In this document: positions 7,808 through 16,453 of the stretch, piece after piece
How the letters are laid out: each line of letters begins with the position of its first letter
How positions within the stretch are numbered: the first letter of the stretch is position 1
Position numbers and translations under genes: made by a program
Assembly (NCBI GenBank): GCA_018648805.1
Contig: JABGQM010000007.1
Coordinates: 50,290 to 114,289, forward strand
Direction of reading: 5' to 3'
DNA: 64,000 nucleotides
Source: Verrucomicrobiota bacterium
Lineage (GTDB): Bacteria > Verrucomicrobiota > Kiritimatiellia > UBA8416 > JABMPJ01
The notes under the pieces: generated by a model
What the model was told of the DNA's origin: nothing
What the model saw: the letters and a program-made list of their open reading frames with translations, nothing else
Database searches by the model: none

Positions 7808-9552
7808 TCCAGCTTACCGTCAACGGGTTTGAGGTGCAGGTGCCGGAGGGCAGCACCATTCTGGAAGCGGCCAAGGCGGCCGAGATCAAGATTCCGACGC
7901 TGTGCAAGCATCCCGACCTGCCCCCCACTGCCGCGTGCGGACTGTGTGTGGTCAAGGTGGAGGGGATGCCCGATCTGGTGCGTGCCTGCAGCACCCCCGC
8001 CCAACCCGGTATGCAGGTGGAGACCCACGACCCTGAGATCGTGAATGTACGGCGCACCCTCCTCGAGCTCATTCTGAGTGCGCACCCTAACGAGTGCCTT
8101 ACGTGTGGACGACACGGCGCCTGTGAATTGCAGGAGCTGGCCAAGGATTTCGGAATCCGCGAAGAGCACTTCCCCTCCCTGCGGCGCGAGCTGCCGCGTG
8201 ACGACAGCACCGGCTGCATCACGCTTGATCCGCGCAAGTGCATCAAGTGCGGGCGTTGCCTCGAGATGTGCCAGGAGCAGCAGGATGTCTGGGCGCTCTC
8301 CTTCATGGAGCGTGGGCTGAATACGCGTATCGCCCCGGCCGGCGACATCAGCCTGGCCGAGTCGCCCTGTGTGCATTGCGGTCAATGTTCGGCCCACTGC
8401 CCTGTGGGAGCCATCCTCGAGTTCGACCAGACCGAGGCCGTGTGGGAAGCGCTGCGCGATCCGACGCGTCACTGCGTGGCCCAGATCGCCCCCTCGGTGC
8501 GTGTCTCGCTGGGCGAAGCCTTTGGCTACGAGCCGGGCGCCAACCTGGCCGGGCAGCTCTATCACGCCCTGCGGCGTATGGGCTTCGACACCGTCTTCGA
8601 CACCAACTTCGGCGCGGATGTCACGATCATGGAAGAGGCCAGTGAACTGGCCGAGCGGATCCGATCGGCCCCCGAGAAGCTCCCCCTGATCACGACCTGC
8701 TGTCCCTCGTGGGTGGATTTCATGGAGAAATTCCACGCCGACATGATCGACCATTTCTCGACCTGCAAGTCTCCGCACGCCATTCTCGGAACCCTCACCA
8801 AGACCTACTACGCCGAGAAGGAGGGGATTGATCCGGACTCCATCTTCATGGTCTCGATCATGCCGTGCACGGCCAAGAAGTATGAGATCACGCGCGAGGC
8901 CTCGATGTATGCCAGTGGCGGGCAGGATGTCGACATCTCGCTCACGACGCGCGAGCTGACCCGCATGATCCGTCAGACCGGTATTGCGCTGGAGAACCTA
9001 AACTGCCTCGAGCTGCCCGACTCACCTCTGGGCGAGTACAGCGGGGCGGGCGTTATCTTCGGGGTCAGCGGCGGGGTGATGGAGTCGGCCCTGCGGTCGG
9101 CCCACTACTTCCTGACGGGCGAGGACCGGGCCGAACTGGAGTTCGAGGAGCTACGCGGACTGGACGGCATCAAGGAGCTGACGGTCAATCTTGGCGGTCA
9201 CGATCTACGCGTGGCGGTCGCGCACGGACTGGGACATGTGGAACAGGTTCTGGAGCGCGTGCGACAGGCCAAGTTGAAGGGCGAGCCGATGCCCTACGAC
9301 TTTATTGAGGTCATGGCCTGCCCGGGGGGATGCATTGGTGGTGGCGGCCAATCCTGGAACGTCAGCAATGCCGTGCGCGAACAGCGCGCGGCAGGGCTGC
9401 TCAAAGAGGACCGCGTGCAGGAGGTCCGTACCAGCTACGCCAACCCGTGGATCCAACAGCTATACCGCGACTTCCTCGGTGAGCCCCTCAGCGAGAAAGC
9501 ACGCCATCTGCTCCACACCCGCTACCAGCCACGCCCCGAATACCTGCGCTAG
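7804..9552 (+). CDS. hydA: [FeFe]-hydrogenase catalytic subunit, set 2
   Basis: This 582-residue paralogue of the hydrogenase at 3910 has the same module order: N-terminal [2Fe-2S], His-Cys3 segment (HPNECLTC, about 94-107), two 4Fe-4S motifs and the H-cluster domain. H-cluster signatures are TTCCPSW at 297-303, MPCTAKKYE at 353-361 and MACPGGCIGGGGQ near 504-516. Thr replaces the usual Ser of TSCCP, and Ser follows the Pro. All cluster cysteines and the proton-relay Cys of the first motif are kept, so it should be active. It starts inside the stop of the preceding gene. Confidence 0.95.
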   Translation: MIQLTVNGFEVQVPEGSTILEAAKAAEIKIPTLCKHPDLPPTAACGLCVVKVEGMPDLVRACSTPAQPGMQVETHDPEIVNVRRTLLELILSAHPNECLTCGRHGACELQELAKDFGIREEHFPSLRRELPRDDSTGCITLDPRKCIKCGRCLEMCQEQQDVWALSFMERGLNTRIAPAGDISLAESPCVHCGQCSAHCPVGAILEFDQTEAVWEALRDPTRHCVAQIAPSVRVSLGEAFGYEPGANLAGQLYHALRRMGFDTVFDTNFGADVTIMEEASELAERIRSAPEKLPLITTCCPSWVDFMEKFHADMIDHFSTCKSPHAILGTLTKTYYAEKEGIDPDSIFMVSIMPCTAKKYEITREASMYASGGQDVDISLTTRELTRMIRQTGIALENLNCLELPDSPLGEYSGAGVIFGVSGGVMESALRSAHYFLTGEDRAELEFEELRGLDGIKELTVNLGGHDLRVAVAHGLGHVEQVLERVRQAKLKGEPMPYDFIEVMACPGGCIGGGGQSWNVSNAVREQRAAGLLKEDRVQEVRTSYANPWIQQLYRDFLGEPLSEKARHLLHTRYQPRPEYLR

Positions 9553-9592
9553 TTTCCTTGCTTTCAGACTAGGGACGTGGTTACCTGACGAC

Positions 9593-10558
9593 ATGATGTA
9601 TGAGCATGGCATGCCCCGCTTGTCACGTAGACGCCCACGCTGTGGCGCCGCGGCAGGGATCGCACTGGCGCTCACCATCGCTGTCGCCCCCACCCCTTCA
9701 GAGGGCAAGGTCTGGACGGTTGATGCGATGAGTGGGCGGCCCGCCCAGGCCGCGGCATCCCTGGCCATGGCCCCTTCTGACACCCTTCAGCTCGTAACGC
9801 CGGCGGGAGAGGAGACCGACCTGTGGCTCAAAGGGGCTGGATCCAAGGTGGACCTGAGGTTGCGCTGGGCGAACGGGTTTTCCACCTGGTTTGATGGTCG
9901 CTGGATGCGGGCGGGTGACGCCATGCTCCCCACGGTCTACGGAGAAGCGATTGCGCAGTGTCACGCAGTGCGGACCGGCAAGCATGTGACGTGGACGATC
10001 CTCTATCGGCCGGGCCGCAGCGATGCGTTTGACATCCACCTGCGCACGGGCCGCGTGGAACGCCTACTCGTGCGCGTAGCAGATCCGCCTGCCCCCGCAT
10101 CAGCGCCCGTTGCGACAGCGCGGCCGGCCACCCCACCGCTGCCCACCTCACCGCTGGTCCCCCCACCCCGTGGCGCCCTTCCCCGGCAGCCCACAGCAGA
10201 GGCGCAGCTTCAACACGTTCTCACGACCCAGTTCTCCCGCGCCGAAACGTCGGGCAGCGCCGCTGACTGGCAGGAGGTACTGCAGGCCCTGGATAGCGTT
10301 CCAGCCTATTTCCCTAAAGCCGACCCGGACCTCCTGGCAGCGGTTGATGAGTATCGGGCCTACGCCTACCTCGCGCTCAAGAAGGAGCGCAAAGCGGCTG
10401 AAGCCTTCATGCGCATTCTGACGCTTCCTCCCCCAACGGAGATCAAGACCCGACAGGATGCTGACACCATCTCGATCCGGGCGGCAGCATACTACCAATT
10501 GCAGAAACTGAGACATCAGTTAAGTGATGAGGAGGCCGACGTTGTCGATGGCGTGTGA
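9593..10558 (+). CDS. Exported protein of unknown function, partner of the caspase-like gene
   Basis: This 321-residue protein starts at the first in-frame ATG after the hydA stop; an open frame reaching back to 9305 overlaps hydA and is not used. Positively charged residues and a hydrophobic stretch (GIALALTIAVAP) suggest a signal peptide. A Trp-rich globular part follows (about 45-150), then a Pro/Ala linker (about 160-200) and a helical C-terminus resembling a TPR-like repeat. No family was recognised. It overlaps the next gene by 11 bases, so the two are probably made together. No strong ribosome site precedes the ATG, and starts at 9596 or 9611 are possible. Confidence 0.68.
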   Translation: MMYEHGMPRLSRRRPRCGAAAGIALALTIAVAPTPSEGKVWTVDAMSGRPAQAAASLAMAPSDTLQLVTPAGEETDLWLKGAGSKVDLRLRWANGFSTWFDGRWMRAGDAMLPTVYGEAIAQCHAVRTGKHVTWTILYRPGRSDAFDIHLRTGRVERLLVRVADPPAPASAPVATARPATPPLPTSPLVPPPRGALPRQPTAEAQLQHVLTTQFSRAETSGSAADWQEVLQALDSVPAYFPKADPDLLAAVDEYRAYAYLALKKERKAAEAFMRILTLPPPTEIKTRQDADTISIRAAAYYQLQKLRHQLSDEEADVVDGV

Positions 10559-12875
10559 CAACCGGAGCTCTGCGGTCCTCGCGGCGGTGTTGGCAACGAT
10601 ACTCTCGCTCACAGCCTTCCAGGCCCGGGCAGGCTCGCGTGCCGTTTTCGTGGGGCTCAACACCTTCGATACGAAGCGGAACCTGCGGAAACCCCATTTT
10701 GATGCAAACGATCTGCACGAGGTGAGCGATGCCGCCGGCGTGGTCGCCAAAGACAGGGCCGAGGCGATAACCGGCCGCGCCACCAGGCAGTCTATTCTGG
10801 ACTCAATTCGCAAGCAGGCCCAAGCCACACAGGCGGGCGATCTTCTGATCATCAGTTATGCCGGGCATGGCACGGACGATGGACGCATTTATGCATCCGA
10901 TGTAACCATTCGTCCCTCAGATATTGCCCAGGCCGTAGCAGGCAGCGGCTGCGATCGAATTCTCTTTATCAACGACAGCTGCAGTAGCGAAGCATTCCGC
11001 CTGCGCGTACCGGGCAAGAAGCTGACCCGAATCTACGGGGCCCGCAAAGGCAGAAAAGCCTGGTACTCGAACACGCCTCGCCCGAATGCAGCCCACCTCA
11101 ATGGCGTGGCATCCAAGTATGTCATTATGGGGCTTAAGAACGGTGGCGCTGACTTAAACAACGATGGCCGGATCACCTCGCACGAGCTGGGCGCTTACCT
11201 TGAAACAGGCGTCGTGGCATGCGAAGAATCGGTGCCTGACCGGCCTTGGTCAAAGTCATTCAACCGCTACGCGCCCTCGGGCTACCGCGCCGCGGTAGCG
11301 GGACGTACCTCAGGCCTTCTAGGGGCGGGATATTCCGGCGATGACTTTGTGATTGCTCAGAAGCAGCCGGGCCAGACCTGGGCGCCCAAGGCCTTTATGC
11401 CCTACGTGGTCGGCAGATCAAGGGCGGACGCCGGCGCTCTGCTGACGCGCTTGGGGCGGCCGCCGCGATTCGAGAGCTACGTGATACGCCCCGGGCGCGC
11501 CATCTCGGCAGCATTCAAAGGCCAAGTGGGAAAACAGACCCCCGATCGCGGGGAACCCCTCACAACCACGGCGGTCCCTGTCCTCTACATGCTACCCAAC
11601 TCGATCATCAGCGCACCCGCACTTGTCGGGCTCACACCTGAAGTGGCAAAGAAGGCGATCTCAACGCTTGGCCTCATGCCTTACCCCAAGGGGGTACCGC
11701 CGGGGCCGGGCGTGGTGGTGGCGGGACAACGCCCCGCTCCCGGAGAGTTGATCCTTTCGGGTAGTTATGTGCGCATCGTACTCTCGGCCAGCCAGGACGT
11801 CCTCGTTCCCAAGCTACGCGGCGAGACCCCAGATGACGCCCGGCGTATTCTCAAGACCTCAGGCCTCGCCATCATTGTTGCGAAGAAGAGCCCGTTGGAT
11901 TATCCCAACCTAAGTCGTCTTGAAAAGGAGCCCCGTCAGGAGAAGTATCCACCGTTTGTGTGGGGCGATCATGTATGGACCTGTTCACCGTATGAAGGCA
12001 GGACGGTCAAGGTCGGCAGTACGGTTACGGTCTACACGCCGCCACCGCCGGTCAACATGCCGGCTATTGAGTGGACATCAGAGGCGTTTGCACGCCAGGC
12101 GCTAACCGCCGTCGGCCTGAAGTTCGAGGTGGTTCCCCCCTTCAACCAGGAGAAGGATGATGCCAGAGGGGTTATCCACATCGACCACGTAACCCCCTGT
12201 TTCCGGGGCGATACGGTACGCGTTATCATGGAATACCCCGAGGTGCCCTCCATCATCGGAAAGTCGGCCACGGACGCGCAGGCTATCTGCCAGAAAGCCA
12301 AGCTGAAGTTCGTGGCTAAGAGAGCAGCCGCGCCGGGCCAGCCCCCCGACGTGGCCTTCCGCCAAACACCGGCCGCCACGACCCGGGCCCACCAGCAGGA
12401 TGTCGTTACGGGGTACTTCCCCGATGCGACCGTCACGACAGTGCACCCCTTGCAGGTAGACGGCAAAGCGGTCACCGCAAGCGATTTATGGGGCGTCTTC
12501 CCCGCCAGCCAGGAACTCCAGGCCGTCAACGAACAGCTGCGTTCCGATTCGCGGGCGCCGGATGGCAACGGTAACCCGGGATTCGACCGCCGCTGGACCG
12601 GTGGCAGCCAGTCGCGCTCCCTGAGTATAACCCTGACCGTGTGGCCCGACCGCGCTTCGGCTCTGGCCGACGTGACGGCTTATGGGGCGGCCGGCGTTCA
12701 GGCCATAGCCATCGGCGACACGGGTTTCTGGACGGCTGACCGGGCGCGGCCCTACTACAAGTTCTGCCGCAAGAACCTGGTGATCACCTACTTCACGCGC
12801 TACGGGCGAAGTGGGTCGGTGGGGCCACAGGACGCCACGCTCAACACGATCGTCAGCCGTATCGACAAGCTGTGA
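10548..12875 (+). CDS. Exported caspase-like (peptidase C14) protein with EF-hand and PASTA-like repeats
   Basis: This 775-residue protein has a signal peptide (about 1-28) and a caspase-fold domain. The putative catalytic dyad is His107 in SYAGHGTDD and Cys145 in INDSCSSEAF. A canonical EF-hand loop (DLNNDGRITSHE, about 202-213) follows, then about four or five repeats of PASTA type (VPKLRGETPDDARRIL and similar, about 285-630). A C-terminal domain of about 130 residues was not recognised. Bacterial orthocaspases often need calcium, which fits the EF-hand. GGAGG lies 12 nt before ATG 10548; a GTG at 10524 is an alternative. Its stop abuts the stop of glgB on the other strand. Confidence 0.82.
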   Translation: MACDNRSSAVLAAVLATILSLTAFQARAGSRAVFVGLNTFDTKRNLRKPHFDANDLHEVSDAAGVVAKDRAEAITGRATRQSILDSIRKQAQATQAGDLLIISYAGHGTDDGRIYASDVTIRPSDIAQAVAGSGCDRILFINDSCSSEAFRLRVPGKKLTRIYGARKGRKAWYSNTPRPNAAHLNGVASKYVIMGLKNGGADLNNDGRITSHELGAYLETGVVACEESVPDRPWSKSFNRYAPSGYRAAVAGRTSGLLGAGYSGDDFVIAQKQPGQTWAPKAFMPYVVGRSRADAGALLTRLGRPPRFESYVIRPGRAISAAFKGQVGKQTPDRGEPLTTTAVPVLYMLPNSIISAPALVGLTPEVAKKAISTLGLMPYPKGVPPGPGVVVAGQRPAPGELILSGSYVRIVLSASQDVLVPKLRGETPDDARRILKTSGLAIIVAKKSPLDYPNLSRLEKEPRQEKYPPFVWGDHVWTCSPYEGRTVKVGSTVTVYTPPPPVNMPAIEWTSEAFARQALTAVGLKFEVVPPFNQEKDDARGVIHIDHVTPCFRGDTVRVIMEYPEVPSIIGKSATDAQAICQKAKLKFVAKRAAAPGQPPDVAFRQTPAATTRAHQQDVVTGYFPDATVTTVHPLQVDGKAVTASDLWGVFPASQELQAVNEQLRSDSRAPDGNGNPGFDRRWTGGSQSRSLSITLTVWPDRASALADVTAYGAAGVQAIAIGDTGFWTADRARPYYKFCRKNLVITYFTRYGRSGSVGPQDATLNTIVSRIDKL

Positions 12876-14954
12876 TCAGCCCTGCTCGCGTGCCTGTGCC
12901 AAACACTCCCGCGCGGCCGCTTTCTGTGCCTCGCTCGGGCCACTGATCTGCTTGAGCACGACCGCGGTGCGGGCGGGGAGGTAGAGGCGCAGGCTGTGGC
13001 GCAGCAGGTTGCCCTCCCGCACGGCTTCGGTGGCGTAAACCAGGTCGCCCGGGCGGCGATCGAAGCCACCAAAACGGGGGGCATCCGTATCGAGCACGAC
13101 GCGGTAGGACCCCGGGGGCACTTCGATAGGGGTGTCGGGGTATGAGTTCACGGGGTGGAAGTTGAAGATGAAGAGATCACCGCTCCGCTCGAAGGCGAGC
13201 AGTTTGCGGTCTTCATGAATGGTGAGGAAGCGCGGCTCACGCTCCCCCACGATACGATCGGCCTTCACCCGTTCAACCATGGCCACATCGAAATCACCCA
13301 GGCAGTGGTACTTCAGGTCGGGGTTGTCACGCAGGCTCCACTGGCGGCGGGCGTAGTGATAAGACCAGTTGTTGCCCTCGCGCGGGAAATCGATCCACTC
13401 CGGGTGCCCGAACTCGTTGCCCATGAAGTTGAGATAGCCGTGCCCGCAGGTGGCGACCGTGGCGAGGCGAATCATCTTGTGCAGCGCCATCCCGCGATCG
13501 ACTTGTGTATGCGGCTCGTTGACGCCCATGTGGGTGTACATGCTGCTATTCATCAGCTCGAAACTGATGGTCTTGCTGCCGACCAGGGCCTGGTCGTGAC
13601 TCTCGCTGTAACCGATCGACTGCTCCTCGGGACGGCGGTTGGTCAACTCATGATAGAGGGTCCCCATTGACCACTGCTCATCGGGGACCTCTTTGAGCTG
13701 ACGCACCCAGACATCCGCCACCCCCATGGCCAGTCGGAAATCGAAACCGCATCCGCCCTCGGCAAAGGGGGCGGCCAGGCCGGGCATGCCGCTGACGTCC
13801 TCGGCGATGGTGACGGCCTCCGGCTTGATCTCATGGATCAGGCGGTTGGCCATGGCCATGTAGACCCAGGCATCCTCATCCACGGCCGCGTCAAAGTATT
13901 TCCCGTAATCCGTAAAGGCCATGCCGAGGCCGTGATGCAGATAGAGCATACTGGTGACACCGTCGAAGCGGAAGCCGTCGAAGCCGTATTGCTCGATCCA
14001 GAAGCGGCAGTTGGAGAGCAGAAAATGCTGCACATCCAACTTGCCGTAGTCGAAGCAGCGCGAGTCCCAGGCGTCGTGGTCGCCCCGGTCACCGTCGTGA
14101 AAGAACTGGTAGCGTGTGCCATCAAACTCCGAGAGGCCTTCTACCGAGTTTTTAACGGCGTGCGAGTGGACGATATCCATGATGACGAAGAGCCCCATGC
14201 CGTGTGCCACATCGACCAGCTCGCGCAGCTCGTCGGGGGTGCCGAAGCGGGAGGAGGCGGCAAAGAAGTTGGCGACATGGTAGCCGAACGAGCCGTAGTA
14301 GGGGTGTTCCATGATGGCCATCAGTTGGACCGCGTTGTAACCGGCCGCCTTGATGCGCGGCAGGATGTGCTCACGGAACTCGGCGTAGGTCCCGACACGC
14401 CCCCACTCCTGAGCCATACCGACGTGCGCTTCATAGATCAACAGCGGGGTCGGACGCGGCGGGGCGGGATGACGCCACGGGTAGGGCGTGGGCGGCGCCC
14501 ACACCTGGGCATTGAAGATGGTCGTGACGGGATCCTGGATGACGCGCCGCGCGTGGCTGGGAATGCGGTCGCCGCTGCCGCCCTCCCACTGCATGCGCAG
14601 GCGATAGGGGGTTTCATGCTGCAGGGCATCGGCGGGCAGGTGCAACTCCCAGTCGCCACGCGCATTGAGCCGCTGCAGAGCATAGGCGTCGCGCTCTGAC
14701 CAGTCCGAGAAGGGGCCCAGCAGATAGATCGCGCTGGCATGCGGGGCCCACTCGCGGAAGACCCAGCCGTCATCGCAACGATGCAGGCCGTAGTAGTCGT
14801 AGCTGATGGCGTGGTCGCACAGGGCACGGTCCTGCGCCAGGCGGGCAGCAGCATCGTTGACCCGGTTCCAGCGGCGCGTCAGGCACTCGCTAAACGGCTT
14901 TAGCCACGGATCCCGGTTTGTGATCGACAAGGGGTCGCTCGAGCATGCGTTCAT
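12876..14954 (-). CDS. glgB: 1,4-alpha-glucan branching enzyme, eukaryote-like (GBE1 type)
   Basis: This 692-residue GH13 enzyme transfers alpha-1,4 chains to alpha-1,6 branch points of glycogen. It has an N-terminal CBM48-like region (GWVFREWAPHASAIYLLG) and GH13 motifs DIVHSHAVKN, GFRFDGVTSM (nucleophile Asp), TIAEDVSG (acid/base Glu) and SYSESHDQ-like SESHDQAL. The motif set (VTSMLYLHHG, NEFGHPEWIDFPR) resembles animal and plant branching enzymes more than E. coli GlgB. The early start is kept, although it overlaps glgA by 65 nt, because DPWLKPF is the normal family N-terminus. Last gene of the glycogen operon. Confidence 0.93.
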   Translation of the reverse strand: MNACSSDPLSITNRDPWLKPFSECLTRRWNRVNDAAARLAQDRALCDHAISYDYYGLHRCDDGWVFREWAPHASAIYLLGPFSDWSERDAYALQRLNARGDWELHLPADALQHETPYRLRMQWEGGSGDRIPSHARRVIQDPVTTIFNAQVWAPPTPYPWRHPAPPRPTPLLIYEAHVGMAQEWGRVGTYAEFREHILPRIKAAGYNAVQLMAIMEHPYYGSFGYHVANFFAASSRFGTPDELRELVDVAHGMGLFVIMDIVHSHAVKNSVEGLSEFDGTRYQFFHDGDRGDHDAWDSRCFDYGKLDVQHFLLSNCRFWIEQYGFDGFRFDGVTSMLYLHHGLGMAFTDYGKYFDAAVDEDAWVYMAMANRLIHEIKPEAVTIAEDVSGMPGLAAPFAEGGCGFDFRLAMGVADVWVRQLKEVPDEQWSMGTLYHELTNRRPEEQSIGYSESHDQALVGSKTISFELMNSSMYTHMGVNEPHTQVDRGMALHKMIRLATVATCGHGYLNFMGNEFGHPEWIDFPREGNNWSYHYARRQWSLRDNPDLKYHCLGDFDVAMVERVKADRIVGEREPRFLTIHEDRKLLAFERSGDLFIFNFHPVNSYPDTPIEVPPGSYRVVLDTDAPRFGGFDRRPGDLVYATEAVREGNLLRHSLRLYLPARTAVVLKQISGPSEAQKAAARECLAQAREQG

Positions 14955-16422
14955 AGATAGTGATGTACTCTCGTGCCGTGTTGGCGTGGGTGAACCGCTG
15001 CGCGCTTTCGCGTATGATGCGGCCGATCTGTGCCGCCTTGATATCGGCCGGCTGACGGTAGAAATCCATGGCTTGTTCTATGGCCCACCAGAGTCCATTG
15101 CTGTCGTAGGTTTCGAAGAGGAAGCCGTTCCCGCTATCCTGTTCCATATCCAACATGCTGACCGTATCGTGCAGCCCGCCGGTATCGTGAACGACCGGCA
15201 GTGAGCCGTACATGGCGCTAACCATCTGGGGCAGCCCACACGGCTCGAACATGGAGGGCATCAGCATGAAGTCGGAGGCGGCGTAGGCTTGGTGTGAGGT
15301 CTCTTCATCAAAATCGTACACGGCGACACGGTCCTGCAGACCGTGCTCATTGACAATACCGCGGAACCACATCTGGTAGGGCCCCGTCGCCACAAAGACC
15401 ACCTGCAAGCCATCGTCGTGATAGTGCGACACAAGGCCGTAGAGGATATCGGCCACCAGCTGACAGCCCTTCTGGGCAGGATCCAGACGCGACGGCCAGA
15501 AGAACAGCGGGGCATCCGGATTCTGCAGCAGTCCCAGGCGTTCCTGCAGGTGCAGCTTATTCTGCCGCTTGCCCTCGACATGCGTGGCGACGCTGAAGCG
15601 ATCTGAGATCAGCTCATCCGTTTCGGGGTTGAAGGTGGGATCGGGGGCGTTGAGAATGCCTGCGGCACAGCCGGCGATGAGTTTCTGGGTCATCTCGTTG
15701 CGCACGGCGGGTGGCACAAAGCTATGCTGACCGTCACACACCTCATGCAGGAAGGTCGGGCTGACCGTATTGACGAAATGGGCCCCGAACATGGCACTGG
15801 CCAACAGGTTGACCGGATTGTCGTAGCGCGCCGATTCGTAGTCGCCGGCATACCGGCTATAGAAGAGAGACTGCCAGAACTCAGCCGCATCGATACCGGC
15901 ATCTTCGATTTCGGCCAGGGTCAACTCCTGCGAGTGGATGTTGTGCACCGTGAAGAGCGTGGGAATCCCATGGCGGCGGGCCATGGCCGGAATCAGTCCG
16001 GTCATCCAGTCGTTGCAGTGGATCAGGTCCGGATTCACGTTGGGGATGATGTTGTTGATGACCTCGCGCTGAAAAACGAGGGCCAGCTTGCGGCTCTTCT
16101 CCAAGGATGAACTGTAGACCTCACTCTGATAATAGAAGATCCGATCCTGCGCGAGATGGATGCGTGAATCGGGCAGGACGCGCTTGTAGATGCGCAGCTC
16201 GTCGTTAATCAGGCGGCCGACATCGACGTTGAACATGCGCCGGTAGTGTGGCAGGGCGACGTGGACATCCGCCCCCAGCTCAAATAGAGCCGAGACCAGT
16301 GAGGCCGAGACATCGGCCAGGCCGCCGGCCTTGGCGCGCATATGGTTGGTGGCATTACCCATGCCGTCTGGCAAGTAGGTGATCTCAGGTGTGACGATCA
16401 GTATACGAGGATTTCGCGACAT
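14890..16422 (-). CDS. glgA: Glycogen synthase
   Basis: This 510-residue GT5-type synthase builds alpha-1,4-glucan from ADP- or UDP-glucose. Visible motifs are KAGGLADVSASL near the N-terminus (donor-binding KxGGL), HNIHSQE, and FEPCGLPQMVSAMYGSLP with the C-terminal catalytic Glu, followed by DTGGLHDTV. The ATG at 16422 is chosen because GGAGGGGG lies about eight bases upstream and MSRNPRILIVTPEIT is a normal GlgA start; an upstream ATG at 16464 would overlap glgP. The 3' end overlaps glgB by 65 nt. Confidence 0.92.
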   Translation of the reverse strand: MSRNPRILIVTPEITYLPDGMGNATNHMRAKAGGLADVSASLVSALFELGADVHVALPHYRRMFNVDVGRLINDELRIYKRVLPDSRIHLAQDRIFYYQSEVYSSSLEKSRKLALVFQREVINNIIPNVNPDLIHCNDWMTGLIPAMARRHGIPTLFTVHNIHSQELTLAEIEDAGIDAAEFWQSLFYSRYAGDYESARYDNPVNLLASAMFGAHFVNTVSPTFLHEVCDGQHSFVPPAVRNEMTQKLIAGCAAGILNAPDPTFNPETDELISDRFSVATHVEGKRQNKLHLQERLGLLQNPDAPLFFWPSRLDPAQKGCQLVADILYGLVSHYHDDGLQVVFVATGPYQMWFRGIVNEHGLQDRVAVYDFDEETSHQAYAASDFMLMPSMFEPCGLPQMVSAMYGSLPVVHDTGGLHDTVSMLDMEQDSGNGFLFETYDSNGLWWAIEQAMDFYRQPADIKAAQIGRIIRESAQRFTHANTAREYITIYERMLERPLVDHKPGSVAKAV

Positions 16423-16453
16423 AGCATTCCCCCTCCCCCTGGCATGGGGCTGC

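Noticed and set aside
2008..9552. NADH dehydrogenase (complex I) genes
   Set aside because: NuoE- and NuoF-like subunits are present, but each set is followed by an [FeFe]-hydrogenase with H-cluster motifs and no membrane subunits, so they are hydrogenase partners.
9305..9592. Long upstream extension of the exported protein gene, overlapping hydA
   Set aside because: The extension lies inside the well-conserved C-terminus of the hydrogenase in another frame and has no family-like sequence; a signal peptide starts just after 9593.
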